From assembly GCF_000429485.1 (NCBI RefSeq), contig NZ_KE386908.1:186001-250000 (forward strand): DNA of 64,000 bases, written 5' to 3'. The notes beneath the pieces are model-generated. The model ran no database searches. It was given only the letters and a program-made list of their open reading frames with translations, and was not told the origin of the DNA. The translations under genes and the position numbers were made by a program. Position 1 is the stretch's first letter, and every line of letters starts with the position of its first letter. This document shows, one piece after another, positions 42,829-52,001 of the stretch. This stretch comes from Aliagarivorans marinus DSM 23064. GTDB lineage: Bacteria; Pseudomonadota; Gammaproteobacteria; Enterobacterales; Celerinatantimonadaceae.

Positions 42829-43620
42829 ATGAGTAACCTAATAAAAAACTTTATCTTGGGCGGTAGCGCATTATTGCTAGCGGCCTGTGGCAGCAACGAC
42901 GACGTACTGAAAATCGGTGCTATGGCCGGTGAGGAAGAGCAGGTTGCTGAAATCGCCGCCGAAGTGGCCAAGCAGCAGTTCGGTCTGCAGGTTGAGATTG
43001 TGGCTTTCAGTGACTACGTCACGCCAAACGAAGCGCTCAACGACGGTAGTATTGACCTGAATGCTTTTCAGCACCGCCCTTACTTGGATGCACAGGTTGA
43101 AGCGCGTGGCTACGACATCGTAGCAGTGGCCAGCACCTTTGTTTACCCGATTGCAGCATACTCGCAAAAGCTAGACAGCTTGGAAGAGTTGCAAGCCGGC
43201 GCAAAAGTGGCGCTGCCAAATGACCCGAGTAACCTAGGTCGCTCGTTGGTATTGCTGGAGCAACAAGGTTTGTTGGTGCTCAAGCCTGAGGCGGGCATCA
43301 ACGCAACCACTCGCGATATCGTCGAAAATCCGCTGAACTTGGAAATCTTGGAGCTAGAAGCTGCGCAACTGCCGCGCTCGCTAAACGATGTGGCCTTTGC
43401 GGTTATTAATAACAGCTTTGCAGGCATGTCGGGTCTGTCTCTGAAAGAGCACGGTTTGTTTGTTGAGAGCAAAGAGAGCCCTTACGTAAACCTGATTGTG
43501 GCGCGTAGCAACAACCAGCAAGATGAGCGCGTGCAGCAGTTCATTGAGGCTTACCAGAGTGAGCCGGTGTATCAAAAAGCCTACGAGCTGTTCCAAGGCA
43601 ATATCGTAAAAGGTTGGTAA
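42829..43620 (+). CDS. metQ: Methionine-binding lipoprotein
   Basis: The 263-aa substrate-binding protein has a lipobox LLLAAC (Cys20) and the MetQ pattern KIGAMAGEEEQVAEIAAEVAKQQFGLQVEIVAFSDYVTPNEALNDGSIDLNAFQHRPYLD. It delivers D- or L-methionine to MetNI. I start at the ATG at 42829, where the signal peptide begins; an earlier frame to 42739 lies within metI. A terminator follows 25 bp after the stop. Confidence 0.95.
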   Translation: MSNLIKNFILGGSALLLAACGSNDDVLKIGAMAGEEEQVAEIAAEVAKQQFGLQVEIVAFSDYVTPNEALNDGSIDLNAFQHRPYLDAQVEARGYDIVAVASTFVYPIAAYSQKLDSLEELQAGAKVALPNDPSNLGRSLVLLEQQGLLVLKPEAGINATTRDIVENPLNLEILELEAAQLPRSLNDVAFAVINNSFAGMSGLSLKEHGLFVESKESPYVNLIVARSNNQQDERVQQFIEAYQSEPVYQKAYELFQGNIVKGW

Positions 43621-43644
43621 TTCAATCTCTTACAAATAACTCTC

Positions 43645-43675
43645 TAAACGGCCAAATCCTTGGCCGTTTATTTAT
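43645..43675 (+). terminator. Intrinsic terminator of metNIQ
   Basis: TAAACGGCCAA (43645-43655), loop ATCC, TTGGCCGTTTA (43660-43670), then TTTATC. Confidence 0.85.
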
Positions 43676-43678
43676 CCC

Positions 43679-43707
43679 CTGTCATATAAATGTCACAGCA
43701 CCGTCAT
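43679..43707 (+). promoter_or_regulatory. PhoB box array before the chemoreceptor gene
   Basis: CTGTCAT (43679), ATGTCAC (43690) and CCGTCAT (43701) are three PhoB half-sites at exact 11-bp intervals; the first two with their spacer make CTGTCATATAAATGTCAC, near the Pho consensus. They lie about 75 bp before the chemoreceptor ATG. Confidence 0.65.
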
Positions 43708-43782
43708 AGGATCCGCCCATAAAGCCCTACAACTCCCAGTTGTATGGGATTGAAACCAGTTCCAGTTGTTAAAGGACTAACA

Positions 43783-45699
43783 ATGCGCGTATCCCAATTT
43801 ACCCGCCTGCAAATACTGGCATTAATGCTGATTAGTGGGTTGCTGTTCGTTGGCCTCTACTACTCCTTGAGCCAAAGTTTGCAAGCCGACAACAAGCTCA
43901 GCCACTATCAGGCGCTTAAGCTGGAATTTAGTCGCGACCTGATGAGTTCGATCCACTCCTACCTTGATACTGGCGATGCTATTAAGCTCAGTCAGGCAGA
44001 AGATCTGGCCATCTCGCTTGGCGAGCGCAGCCGCGACATGGGGCTTATCGAGCTGAGTGTGCTGCTTAATGAATTTGTTGAGGCCCTGCAGCAGCGCTAC
44101 CGGGCGCTCGGAAAACTCAGTGGTGATGAGCAGGGCTTGCTGGTGAACGCGGAACGTGAGCTGGTCGCATGGACTGACAGCGCACTGGATTATGCCCAGC
44201 AGGCCGACCACCCCAAACGTATCGATTACTTTAGTTCGGCCGGTAAACTGCTCACCGAGCTGGCTATGTTAGCGCAGCAGCGTCAGCGCTATTTCGATAA
44301 CCCCGGCGAGGCAAGTCAACAAAGCTACTTGGCGACCGTTAAACGGGTCGAGCAGTTGGCGACCAAGCTCTCCAATCTACCCTTACTCGGGGTATTCGCA
44401 GAAGCGCCGGAAGATGACTTTGTTTTAGGTGAGCCAGAAGAGCCGGAAGACTTGGCTGAAGAGATCCAAGCCGAGCTACGTTCATTGGCGCGCCGCTACC
44501 CCATGGAGCTAGATAACTCCCTGCAGTTGATTGCCCAGCGCGAAAGTCTGCGCGAGGCCTTGCGCGATGAAGTGGCCAACTTGAGTCAACGGCTAGACAG
44601 CGCGGCGGCTGAGGTTGAAGTGTATCGACAAGAGGTGAATCAGCGCACCGAATGGAGCCTCTACTCTATCGCTGCGGTGCTGTTTGGTTTGGCAATCATG
44701 ATTTGGGTGGTGACGCGCTACATCGTATTGCTGCCACTGCGTAACTTGCGCGATGGCTTTCGTGAGTTAGTGGAAAACGACCGGGTCGAGTTTCTGCAGG
44801 TGCGACAAAAAAACACCGAGCTAGGCGAGATTGCCAACTACTTCAACCACTTACTCAATGGCCAGCTAGAGCAGCAGCAGCGACGCAACGAGCAGTTGTC
44901 GGTGGTGTCTGACTCGCTTAGTCGCGTGACCACGCAGATCCAGTCCCTGCAGCAGCAGTCCCAAACAACTGATGAGCAGATGAGTGCATCGCAGTCGTTG
45001 ATGGGCCAGCTCGAGGCCTTAGCGGCTCAGCTGAACCAGATCGCCACCAACCTGGAAGACAAAGCCCACGCCACCGAGCAGGCGATGGTCGATAGCTTGC
45101 AGGATGTGGAGAAGGTAATGGATGCCAGCAGCCAAACCCAGCAAGCGGTGGCTGCTGGACGAGAGTCTCTGGCTACCTTAGTGACCGCTGTGACCGACGT
45201 AAGCGCTATTTTGGATGTGATCCGCAGCGTCGCCGAACAGACCAATCTACTGGCCTTGAACGCGGCAATTGAGTCGGCGCGCGCTGGCGAGCATGGCCGC
45301 GGCTTTGCTGTGGTCGCCGATGAGGTGAGGAATCTGGCGATGAAAACCCAAGGCTCGCTGGAAGAGGTTACCGAGATCCTCAGCCAACTGAGCGAGTCCT
45401 CAACGAGCCTGCAAGGGCACATCAATGGGATTGGCGAAGCCAGCGAACACCAACGTGAGATCTCAACCCGTTTACTGCAGACCAGCAGCGACGTACGCGC
45501 GCAGGCGCAAAGCTCGGCCGAGGTGTCCGAGCAGGCCTCTCAGTGCATTCGTGAGCAAAGTAGCTGTATGGCTGATTTTGGCGGGCAGATGGCGCGGATG
45601 AAAAGCCAGATCGATTCCGCTTGTCGCTTGGCGGTGGATATTGAAGCAGATGTTTCCTCTCAGGCCAGCAATATCGTGAAAACCCTGCAGGTGGCCTAA
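43783..45699 (+). CDS. Methyl-accepting chemotaxis protein
   Basis: The 638-aa receptor has a first membrane helix at about residues 8-28 and a periplasmic region of about 260 residues (helical, with an acidic insert [27 protein letters not shown]). The second helix is at about 292-318 ([23 protein letters not shown]), followed by HAMP and a cytoplasmic signalling domain with the tip [35 protein letters not shown]. It senses an unknown ligand outside the cell and signals to CheA. The PhoB half-site array upstream suggests induction under phosphate starvation. ATG at 43783 follows AAAGGA. Confidence 0.92.
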   Translation: MRVSQFTRLQILALMLISGLLFVGLYYSLSQSLQADNKLSHYQALKLEFSRDLMSSIHSYLDTGDAIKLSQAEDLAISLGERSRDMGLIELSVLLNEFVEALQQRYRALGKLSGDEQGLLVNAERELVAWTDSALDYAQQADHPKRIDYFSSAGKLLTELAMLAQQRQRYFDNPGEASQQSYLATVKRVEQLATKLSNLPLLGVFAEAPEDDFVLGEPEEPEDLAEEIQAELRSLARRYPMELDNSLQLIAQRESLREALRDEVANLSQRLDSAAAEVEVYRQEVNQRTEWSLYSIAAVLFGLAIMIWVVTRYIVLLPLRNLRDGFRELVENDRVEFLQVRQKNTELGEIANYFNHLLNGQLEQQQRRNEQLSVVSDSLSRVTTQIQSLQQQSQTTDEQMSASQSLMGQLEALAAQLNQIATNLEDKAHATEQAMVDSLQDVEKVMDASSQTQQAVAAGRESLATLVTAVTDVSAILDVIRSVAEQTNLLALNAAIESARAGEHGRGFAVVADEVRNLAMKTQGSLEEVTEILSQLSESSTSLQGHINGIGEASEHQREISTRLLQTSSDVRAQAQSSAEVSEQASQCIREQSSCMADFGGQMARMKSQIDSACRLAVDIEADVSSQASNIVKTLQVA

Positions 45700-45815
45700 A
45701 ATGCGTGCTCTGCTAAAAAACACGGTTAGCTGAAAAAATACTAAAATCCAAGCATGTCGGGGCGGCTCTTGTTAGAATGCCGCCTTTTCCACCCCTGCTA
45801 ATCGAGAGTATCGCC

Positions 45816-46652
45816 ATGCTTGAACTCGGCCGAGTTAACCGTCTTCCTCTAGTCACTGACCCATCTGGTCAACCTTGTGTTGATGCCGGAGAGCTGGGGC
45901 TATTGAGCATTAAGCCCGAGGAGATGGAGCGAGTGAAGCCTGATAGCGACAGTGTCGATGCTTTCCTGTATCGCGATAATGACGCCGGTGTCGTTGCCAC
46001 CCTCAAGCGCCCTAAGGCGCAAGTCGGTGAGTGTGCCAACCTGCGCGTTACCAGCATCACCCCGGTGGGCATCTTTATGGATTGGGGTCTGGATAAAGAG
46101 CTGTTTGTGCCCTACAACCAGCAGCAGCAACCGATGCAGGTTGACCACAGCTACGTGGTGCACCTTTACCTGGACAACGAAGAGCGTGTGGTAGCCAGCG
46201 CTAAGCTGGACCGCTTCCTCGATAAGACCGAGCACGACTACCGCGATGGCCAGCAGGTGAATATTTTGGTCGCCGGGCGAACCGAGCTCGGTTACAAGGC
46301 CATCGTTGAGAACCAGCACTGGGGAATACTTTATTACGACCAAGTGTTTCAGCGGGTGCGTGCCGGTGAGCAGCTAAAAGCCAAGATCGCCAAGGTGCGC
46401 AGCGACGGTAAGTTAGATCTGAGCATGGGCGCGGGTGGCAAAAAGCAGAGCGACGAACTGGGTGAACGGATTCTGGCTAAGCTTCGCCAAGAAGATGGCT
46501 ATCTGGCGATTAGCGACAAAAGCTCGCCTCAGGTGATCTCGGCGGTATTTGGCGTGAGCAAAGGGGCCTACAAAAAAGCCATTGGTGCGCTCTACAAACA
46601 AGGCCTGATTACTATCAGTAAAACAGGCCTTGTGCTGAACGACGAAGACTAA
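45816..46652 (+). CDS. CvfB-like S1 RNA-binding protein
   Basis: The 278-aa protein matches the CvfB/YitL family: tandem S1-type domains (ANLRVTSITPVGIFMDWGLDKELFVPYNQQ at about 72-100 and a second from about 140), then a C-terminal winged helix (RILAKLRQEDGYLAISDKSSPQVISAVFGVSKGAYKKAIGALYKQGLI). CvfB binds RNA and affects virulence-factor expression in staphylococci; its role in gammaproteobacteria is not settled. Start at the ATG at 45816 (MLELGRVNRL), the family start. Confidence 0.85.
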   Translation: MLELGRVNRLPLVTDPSGQPCVDAGELGLLSIKPEEMERVKPDSDSVDAFLYRDNDAGVVATLKRPKAQVGECANLRVTSITPVGIFMDWGLDKELFVPYNQQQQPMQVDHSYVVHLYLDNEERVVASAKLDRFLDKTEHDYRDGQQVNILVAGRTELGYKAIVENQHWGILYYDQVFQRVRAGEQLKAKIAKVRSDGKLDLSMGAGGKKQSDELGERILAKLRQEDGYLAISDKSSPQVISAVFGVSKGAYKKAIGALYKQGLITISKTGLVLNDED

Positions 46653-46659
46653 GCAGATC

Positions 46660-47616
46660 TCAAAGCGAGTAGCGTAGCCTCAGTGCCATCGGGTGCGGGT
46701 TGAGATAAACCTGCGCCGAGAGATAGTCGTTGGGGTGCTCGCGCAGATAGTGTTGCAACAGCACCACCGGTGCGAGCAGCGGCAGCATTCCCTTCTTGTA
46801 GTTAATAATGTGATCGGCCAACTCTTGGCGCTGCTCACTGCTAAGCTGCTTCTTGAAATAGCCCTGTAGGTGCTGCAGTACATTGCAGTGATTCTTACGG
46901 CTAATGTTGTGCTTCATAATCGCCATAAACTCAACGATATAGCGCTCAAACCCAGCTTGGTCATTCTCGCTAAGGTTGGCAACCACCGGCCCTAACTGGC
47001 GGTAACGCTCGGGGTTATGCGCCATCAGCAAGTACTTGTAGCGTGAGTGAAACAGCATGATCTTGGAGACGGTCAAACCGCTTTGCTGCATGCACTGCCA
47101 ATCGTGGTAGGCGTACACCCGGCTAATAAAATTCTCTCGTAGGATGGCATCGTTGAGCCGACCATCTTCTTCGACGGGTAGCAGCGGATTGTTGGCCATC
47201 AGCTTGGCGGTGAACAGGCCGACGCCGTCGCGCGAGGCATTGTTCTTCGCGGGCGAGTAGACACTGACTCGCTCCATGCCGCAGCTCGGCGATTTTGCAC
47301 AGACCACGTAGCCACTCAGATGGCTCAAACGCTTGGTTTGCTGCTCGCTAAACGCTTCCATGGATTCAGTCACATCGATACTGCCATCGCTGGCCTGCAG
47401 GCGGATGCGCTGGTCGTCTTCGACCAGGCGGATGGTTTTACGCGGCGTGCCCATGCCGATGGCCAACTCCGGGCAGATCGGCTGAAAGTCAAAATACTCG
47501 GTAAGCTCATAACGGCAGAAACGGCTCTGTTTATGGCCGCCATCATAACGAACTTCCTGTCCTAGCAGGCATGCACTGATGCCCACTTGAATGCGCTGCG
47601 ATGAAAACTCAGACAT
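46660..47616 (-). CDS. DUF523 and DUF1722 domain protein
   Basis: The 318-aa protein has an N-terminal DUF523 domain with conserved Cys (IQVGISACLLGQEVRYDGGHKQ; ICPELAIGMGTPRKTIRL; VVCAKSPSCGMERV) and a C-terminal DUF1722 domain (from about residue 195; LLMAHNPERYRQLGPVVANLS). The paired arrangement is widespread as YbgA-like/DUF523 fusions, sometimes near photolyase genes; none is here. The ATG at 47616 follows GAGGTAG. The biochemical role is unknown; the Cys residues suggest a metal or Fe-S site. Confidence 0.85.
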   Translation of the reverse strand: MSEFSSQRIQVGISACLLGQEVRYDGGHKQSRFCRYELTEYFDFQPICPELAIGMGTPRKTIRLVEDDQRIRLQASDGSIDVTESMEAFSEQQTKRLSHLSGYVVCAKSPSCGMERVSVYSPAKNNASRDGVGLFTAKLMANNPLLPVEEDGRLNDAILRENFISRVYAYHDWQCMQQSGLTVSKIMLFHSRYKYLLMAHNPERYRQLGPVVANLSENDQAGFERYIVEFMAIMKHNISRKNHCNVLQHLQGYFKKQLSSEQRQELADHIINYKKGMLPLLAPVVLLQHYLREHPNDYLSAQVYLNPHPMALRLRYSL

Positions 47617-47834
47617 TGCTACCTCGACTCTGTCGTGAAGGGTTAACAGGGGGCTTGAAGGATGTGTCCCAGCTAACATGTAACTCATTTAAGCATAGTA
47701 GAAGTCGCGCGGTAGCTCGGGGCAACTGCAGTTCCGTTTGCTCGAAGAGTGCTTGTCTTCTCATCGCCCTGTGACGGGGGAGCCATCGAAACTACCTGCG
47801 CAACATTTTCATACGCTAGCGAAGAGTGAATCGA

Positions 47835-49040
47835 TCACGGCGCATATTTTTCTGCGATTTTCTGGCACAGATACTCGCCGATGGGGATCGCCGACGTGGC
47901 TGCAGGGGAGGGGGCATTGCACACATGCAGGCTACGTGGACTTTCGGCAAACAAAAAATCGTGCACCATCGCACCGTCGCGCATCACAGCCTGGGCGCGG
48001 ATACCGGCTGGATAGGGCTTTAAGTCTCTGAGCGTGAGGCTGGGGCAATACTTGCGAACCAGTTGCAGGTAGCCGGGCTTGAACAGGGAGTTTTTCGCCT
48101 CGCGCAGCCCTGCACTCAAGTGGCTGCGGGTAGTCTTCCAGAAGCCTTCGAATGAGAGCATTTCACAAAGATCGCTACGATTGATGCTCAGCTTGCGGTA
48201 GCCCTCGCGTGACAGGCCCTGTACCGCGTTGGGGCCAACGGTCACGCTGCCATCAACCATCCGAGTCAAGTGCACGCCTAAAAATGGCAGTTTGGGGTCG
48301 GGGATCGGATAAATAAGGTGTTTGATTAACTGGTTGCGCGATTCGGGGAGCTGATAGTACTCGCCGCGATAAGGGATGATCTGAAACTCGGTAGGCAGGC
48401 CATGTAGTTTGCATAAACGGTCGGCTTGCAGCCCGCCACATACCACCAAAAACTGGCAGCTAAGCGCCTGCTCTTGGCATTGGACTTCTACCTCCTCGCG
48501 GCGCTCTTTGATGCCGACGACTTGCTGGTTAACTAGGATCTCGCCACCGAGTTCTCGGATCAGTTCCGCTATACGTTGGCAAATCGCCGGATAATCAGCA
48601 ATGCCGGTATCAAAGACCTTAATCGCGCCTAAGCCAGTGATATTCGGTTCAGCCTCGGCCAGTTTGGCCGCATCCCACAGCTCGCAGGCAATCTGGTTAT
48701 GTTTGCAGCGCTCGAAAAGCTGCTCCATCCGATCAAGCTCCTGATGATCGGTTGCCACCAGTAGCTTGCCGCATTGTTGATAGGGGATCTGATGTTGTTC
48801 GCAGAACGCGATGGTGGCCTTTAGCCCACGCTTGCAGAAATCAGCCTTAAGGCTGCCCGGCTCGTAGTAGACCCCGGCGTGGATAACCCCGCTGTTATGA
48901 CCGCTTTGGTGCTGGGCGAGCTGGGATTCTTTTTCGAGCAGGACTAAGCGCTTACCCGGGTATGTTTGAAGCAGCTGCCATGCCGTGGACAGGCCAACAA
49001 TACCGCCACCCACAACAATAAAATCAACATCTTGTCTCAT
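47835..49040 (-). CDS. lhgO: L-2-hydroxyglutarate oxidase
   Basis: LhgO oxidises L-2-hydroxyglutarate to 2-oxoglutarate, passing electrons to the membrane quinone pool. The 401-aa FAD protein starts with the dinucleotide fold VDFIVVGGGIVGLSTAWQLLQTYPGKRLVLLEKE. SGHNSGVIHAGVYYEPGSLKADFC is the family motif, and the C-terminal half fits. I use the ATG at 49040 (MRQDVDF), with AAGG 6 bp upstream; other in-frame starts lie at 49046 and further up. It is divergent from the TauE-like gene. Confidence 0.9.
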   Translation of the reverse strand: MRQDVDFIVVGGGIVGLSTAWQLLQTYPGKRLVLLEKESQLAQHQSGHNSGVIHAGVYYEPGSLKADFCKRGLKATIAFCEQHQIPYQQCGKLLVATDHQELDRMEQLFERCKHNQIACELWDAAKLAEAEPNITGLGAIKVFDTGIADYPAICQRIAELIRELGGEILVNQQVVGIKERREEVEVQCQEQALSCQFLVVCGGLQADRLCKLHGLPTEFQIIPYRGEYYQLPESRNQLIKHLIYPIPDPKLPFLGVHLTRMVDGSVTVGPNAVQGLSREGYRKLSINRSDLCEMLSFEGFWKTTRSHLSAGLREAKNSLFKPGYLQLVRKYCPSLTLRDLKPYPAGIRAQAVMRDGAMVHDFLFAESPRSLHVCNAPSPAATSAIPIGEYLCQKIAEKYAP

Positions 49041-49124
49041 TGACATCCTTATCCGAGCTTGTTGATCTTGAGTGTAACAGGCGAACAAGAAGATTTGGAT
49101 AGTGGTGACAAGGATGCAATACAG

Positions 49125-49880
49125 ATGACGGTGCTAGAGATAAGCGCATTGCTGGTGCTCGGGCTACTTGCTGGTGGTATCAACACCCTTGCAGGTGGAG
49201 GCTCCAACCTGACGGTTCCCGCGCTGATGGTCATGGGCATGCCTGCCGAAGTGGCCAATGCCACTAACCGGGTTGGGATCTTCCTGCAGTGCCTGACCGG
49301 AACCTTGGGCTTTAAACGCCACAATCAGCTGGATACTCAGGATCTCTCCGGTATTCTGTGGCCGATGTTTGTCGGTGGTCTGGCGGGCTCAGCGGCAGCG
49401 GCGTTCGCTCCCAGTTACTTGATCAAATACTTGCTGTTGGGCGCCATGCTTAGCGTCACCGGTTTGATGTTGCTGCGCAGTGAAGTGATGTCGCCGCAAG
49501 CGAATGAGCCAGTCAAGCGGGTCAATGACACGCCATCGGCTTGGCCTGCGCTATTGTTTGCGGGCTTCTATGGCGGCTTTGTGCAGGCGGGTGTCGGCTT
49601 TGTGCTGCTGGCCGCCCTGGTGGGCAGCCTGCGCTATGACCTGATAAAGGCTAATGCTCTTAAACTGGTCTGTACCCTCGGTTTTACCGCCGTCGCGCTG
49701 GTGATGTTTATCTGGCAAGGGCAAGTCAGCTGGCTGCCGGCGCTGGTATTGGCGGCCGGCTATATGGTCGGAGCACAGTTGGCCGTGAAGTTGGCCATTT
49801 CTGCTAAACCTCAGACTCTTAAGCGCTTTTTGTTTGCGATGACGCTGGTGGCCTGTGTTGCTGCCTTGTTCAGTGAGTGA
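49125..49880 (+). CDS. TauE/SafE family permease
   Basis: The 251-aa membrane protein has about eight helices in two repeats (LLAGGINTLAGGGSNLTVPALMVMGMPAEVANATNRVGIFLQ in the first; GFYGGFVQAGVGFVLLAALVG in the second), the TauE/SafE signature. The family exports sulfite, sulfoacetate or related organic anions, but this copy's substrate is unknown. The ATG at 49125 follows AAGGATG. It lies between divergent lhgO and the ferredoxin reductase gene, 49 bp upstream of the latter. Confidence 0.85.
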   Translation: MTVLEISALLVLGLLAGGINTLAGGGSNLTVPALMVMGMPAEVANATNRVGIFLQCLTGTLGFKRHNQLDTQDLSGILWPMFVGGLAGSAAAAFAPSYLIKYLLLGAMLSVTGLMLLRSEVMSPQANEPVKRVNDTPSAWPALLFAGFYGGFVQAGVGFVLLAALVGSLRYDLIKANALKLVCTLGFTAVALVMFIWQGQVSWLPALVLAAGYMVGAQLAVKLAISAKPQTLKRFLFAMTLVACVAALFSE

Positions 49881-49929
49881 CTATGCTTTAGGTCAACGAT
49901 CATTTGTTGCAACGATTTAGGGAGACGCT

Positions 49930-50667
49930 ATGTGGGTGACGGGCAAGGTTAGGGAACGCATCGATTGGAACGACAGCCTCTTTACCATCAAGATCGAGGC
50001 GGACATTCCCCGCTTCAAGGCCGGCCAGTTCATCAAACTGGCAGAACAGCGCGATGGAAAGCGCTTGGCGCGCGCCTACTCTCTGGTCAATGCCCCCGAT
50101 GACCCCTTATTGGAAGTGTTGGCCATCAAGGTGGAAGACGGTCAGCTATCGCCCCAGCTCCACCAACTACAGATCGGCGACAGCATCGAACTATCCAGTA
50201 ATGCCGCCGGCTTTATGGTGGTCGATGAGGTACCTGAGTCCCGCGACCTGTGGCTACTGGCTACTGGCACTGGCGTCGGTCCCTTTCTTTCCATGATTGA
50301 CGACCCGCTTACCTGGCAGCGCTTTGACAACGTGGTGCTGTGTTACGGGGTGCGCTTTGGCGAAGACCTCTGTTATCTGGAACGGATCCATCGGCAGGGG
50401 CAAGCCAAGCCCGGACGCTTCCACTTTGTGCCGCTGGTCACCCGCGAAGCTCATCCTGACAGCCTGCAAGCGCGCATTCCTCCGGCTTTGCTATCCGGTG
50501 AGCTAGAGTCTTTCGCCGGTCTTAGCCTTAGCGCCGAGCACTCCCATGTGATGCTGTGTGGTAATCCGCAGATGATCAGCGATGGCATCGAGGCGCTGCA
50601 GCAAAAAGGGCTACGCAAGCACCTGCGACGAGAACCCGGGCATATCACTGTGGAGCGCTATTGGTAG
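49930..50667 (+). CDS. fpr: Ferredoxin/flavodoxin-NADP+ reductase
   Basis: The 245-aa Fpr moves electrons between NADPH and ferredoxin or flavodoxin. The FAD-binding strand LARAYSLVNAPDDPLLEVL (RxYS motif at about 49-52), the NADP-binding GTGVGPFLSMI and the C-terminal VERYW ending are complete. The size and C-terminal YW match the bacterial Fpr type with an aromatic residue at the end. AGGGAG precedes the ATG. It ends 2 bp before the convergent AAA ATPase gene. Confidence 0.93.
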   Translation: MWVTGKVRERIDWNDSLFTIKIEADIPRFKAGQFIKLAEQRDGKRLARAYSLVNAPDDPLLEVLAIKVEDGQLSPQLHQLQIGDSIELSSNAAGFMVVDEVPESRDLWLLATGTGVGPFLSMIDDPLTWQRFDNVVLCYGVRFGEDLCYLERIHRQGQAKPGRFHFVPLVTREAHPDSLQARIPPALLSGELESFAGLSLSAEHSHVMLCGNPQMISDGIEALQQKGLRKHLRREPGHITVERYW

Positions 50668-50669
50668 CG

Positions 50670-51842
50670 CTAACGCAAATCGGGCCAGGCCCACGGCGGT
50701 GTGTTCAATAGATCCTGTCCTTCAATTTCCGTCTGACCAAACTGCTTGCGTAGGCGAATGGCGTTGCATTCCGCTTGCTGCTCGAGGGCATCGATTAGTG
50801 CGGGTGCATGCGAGACCACCCACACTTGGGTAGCTTGGCTGGCTTTGATAATCAGCCGCGCTAATGCGGGAAGCAGTTCCGGGTGTAGGCTGGTTTCCGG
50901 TTCGTTGATGACCATCAAACTGGGCGGGCGAGGAGTCAGCAGGGCGGCCACCCACAGCAGGTAGCGTAGGGTACCATCGGAAAGCTCCTTACCGCTTAGC
51001 GGTCGCAGTAAGCCATGTTGGTTAAATTCTATATTAAATAGACCATTGTCAGAGACTTGTATGGTTAAGCGGGCGCCGGGGAAGGCATCTTCGATGGCCT
51101 CTTCAAGCCCTTGCTCGTCACCGATCTCGATAATAGTCTGCAGGGCCGCGGCTAAGTCACTTCCATCATGACCCAGTACCGTGGTGCGGGTACCGAGTTG
51201 GGGTAAGCGCGCTGGTGCCTCGGAGTCGGTTCGGAAATGGTCGTAGAAGCGCCAGTTCTTGATGAACTCCCGCAAGTTCAAAACTTCTGGGGTGTGCTGT
51301 GGGTCGGCGAGCTGAGTGAAGATGCTCTCGAACATCGGCATATGCTGAGTAATCACCTGCCATTGGCGTTTATCTCTGGCCTTCACCAGGCAATCCGTGC
51401 GCTCCACCAAGGCGGACGCCGGGCGGTACTTGCTACCTTGCCAGATGCTCTCGCGTTTCACTTCTGGGTCTAACTCAAAGGCGCTGGGGTAGGGCAGTGG
51501 CGGGGTAATCCCTAAAGACACCGAGTAGCTAAACTCACTTGCGGCAAAACCCAGGCGAAGGCGCTTGACTGCCTGCGAGTTGGTGGCTTGAATATCCTGC
51601 TCACCGTGGCGCATTGCCCGGGATATCTTTGCCGGGCCCGCCCAAAACGTGGATTCAATCCCACCTTCTTTAGCCAGCGAGTTAACCACACCGCCGCGCG
51701 CGGTTTCGGCGAGCAGCCTAAGCGCTTTGTAGAGGTTTGATTTGCCACTGCCATTGGCGCCAGTGATGAGATTCAGGTTGGCCAATGGGATGACAATGTT
51801 TTGCAGTGAGCGGTAGTTACTGATTGCCAGAGTTTCAATCAA
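50670..51842 (-). CDS. AAA family ATPase (OLD/RecF-like, AAA_21)
   Basis: The 390-aa ATPase has Walker A GANGSGKSNLYKAL at about residues 29-42 and an ABC-type signature LSDGTLRYLLWVAALL followed by Walker B LMVINEPETSLHPELL and a later SHAPALI. No TOPRIM nuclease domain follows, so it is a stand-alone SMC/RecF-like ATPase rather than a full OLD protein. Related genes occur in defence and repair settings, but here it has no partner gene. Function is unknown. It is downstream of ettA on the same strand, with a terminator between. Confidence 0.8.
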   Translation of the reverse strand: MIETLAISNYRSLQNIVIPLANLNLITGANGSGKSNLYKALRLLAETARGGVVNSLAKEGGIESTFWAGPAKISRAMRHGEQDIQATNSQAVKRLRLGFAASEFSYSVSLGITPPLPYPSAFELDPEVKRESIWQGSKYRPASALVERTDCLVKARDKRQWQVITQHMPMFESIFTQLADPQHTPEVLNLREFIKNWRFYDHFRTDSEAPARLPQLGTRTTVLGHDGSDLAAALQTIIEIGDEQGLEEAIEDAFPGARLTIQVSDNGLFNIEFNQHGLLRPLSGKELSDGTLRYLLWVAALLTPRPPSLMVINEPETSLHPELLPALARLIIKASQATQVWVVSHAPALIDALEQQAECNAIRLRKQFGQTEIEGQDLLNTPPWAWPDLR

Positions 51843-51954
51843 GGTCGTGTCCCTACGAGTAACAAGTTGGCGGATTCAAGGTTACCAGTTTGCACTCAGG
51901 GCTTGAAGTTCAAGCCCACCGCGCGAGGCTAGGGACGGTTTACCGCCATAAACC

Positions 51955-51978
51955 AAAGGCTTCCCGAAGGAAGCCTTT
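51955..51978 (-). terminator. Hairpin terminator of ettA
   Basis: AAAGGCTTCC pairs with GGAAGCCTTT around TTCG on the minus strand, a UUCG tetraloop, 24 bp after the ettA stop. Confidence 0.75.
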
Positions 51979-52001
51979 CTATCAAGCTGTGCAGCACAGG
52001 A

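Noticed and set aside
50670-51842. Defence island around the AAA ATPase
   Set aside because: No nuclease, TOPRIM, helicase or other defence gene is adjacent; flanks are housekeeping genes (fpr, ettA).
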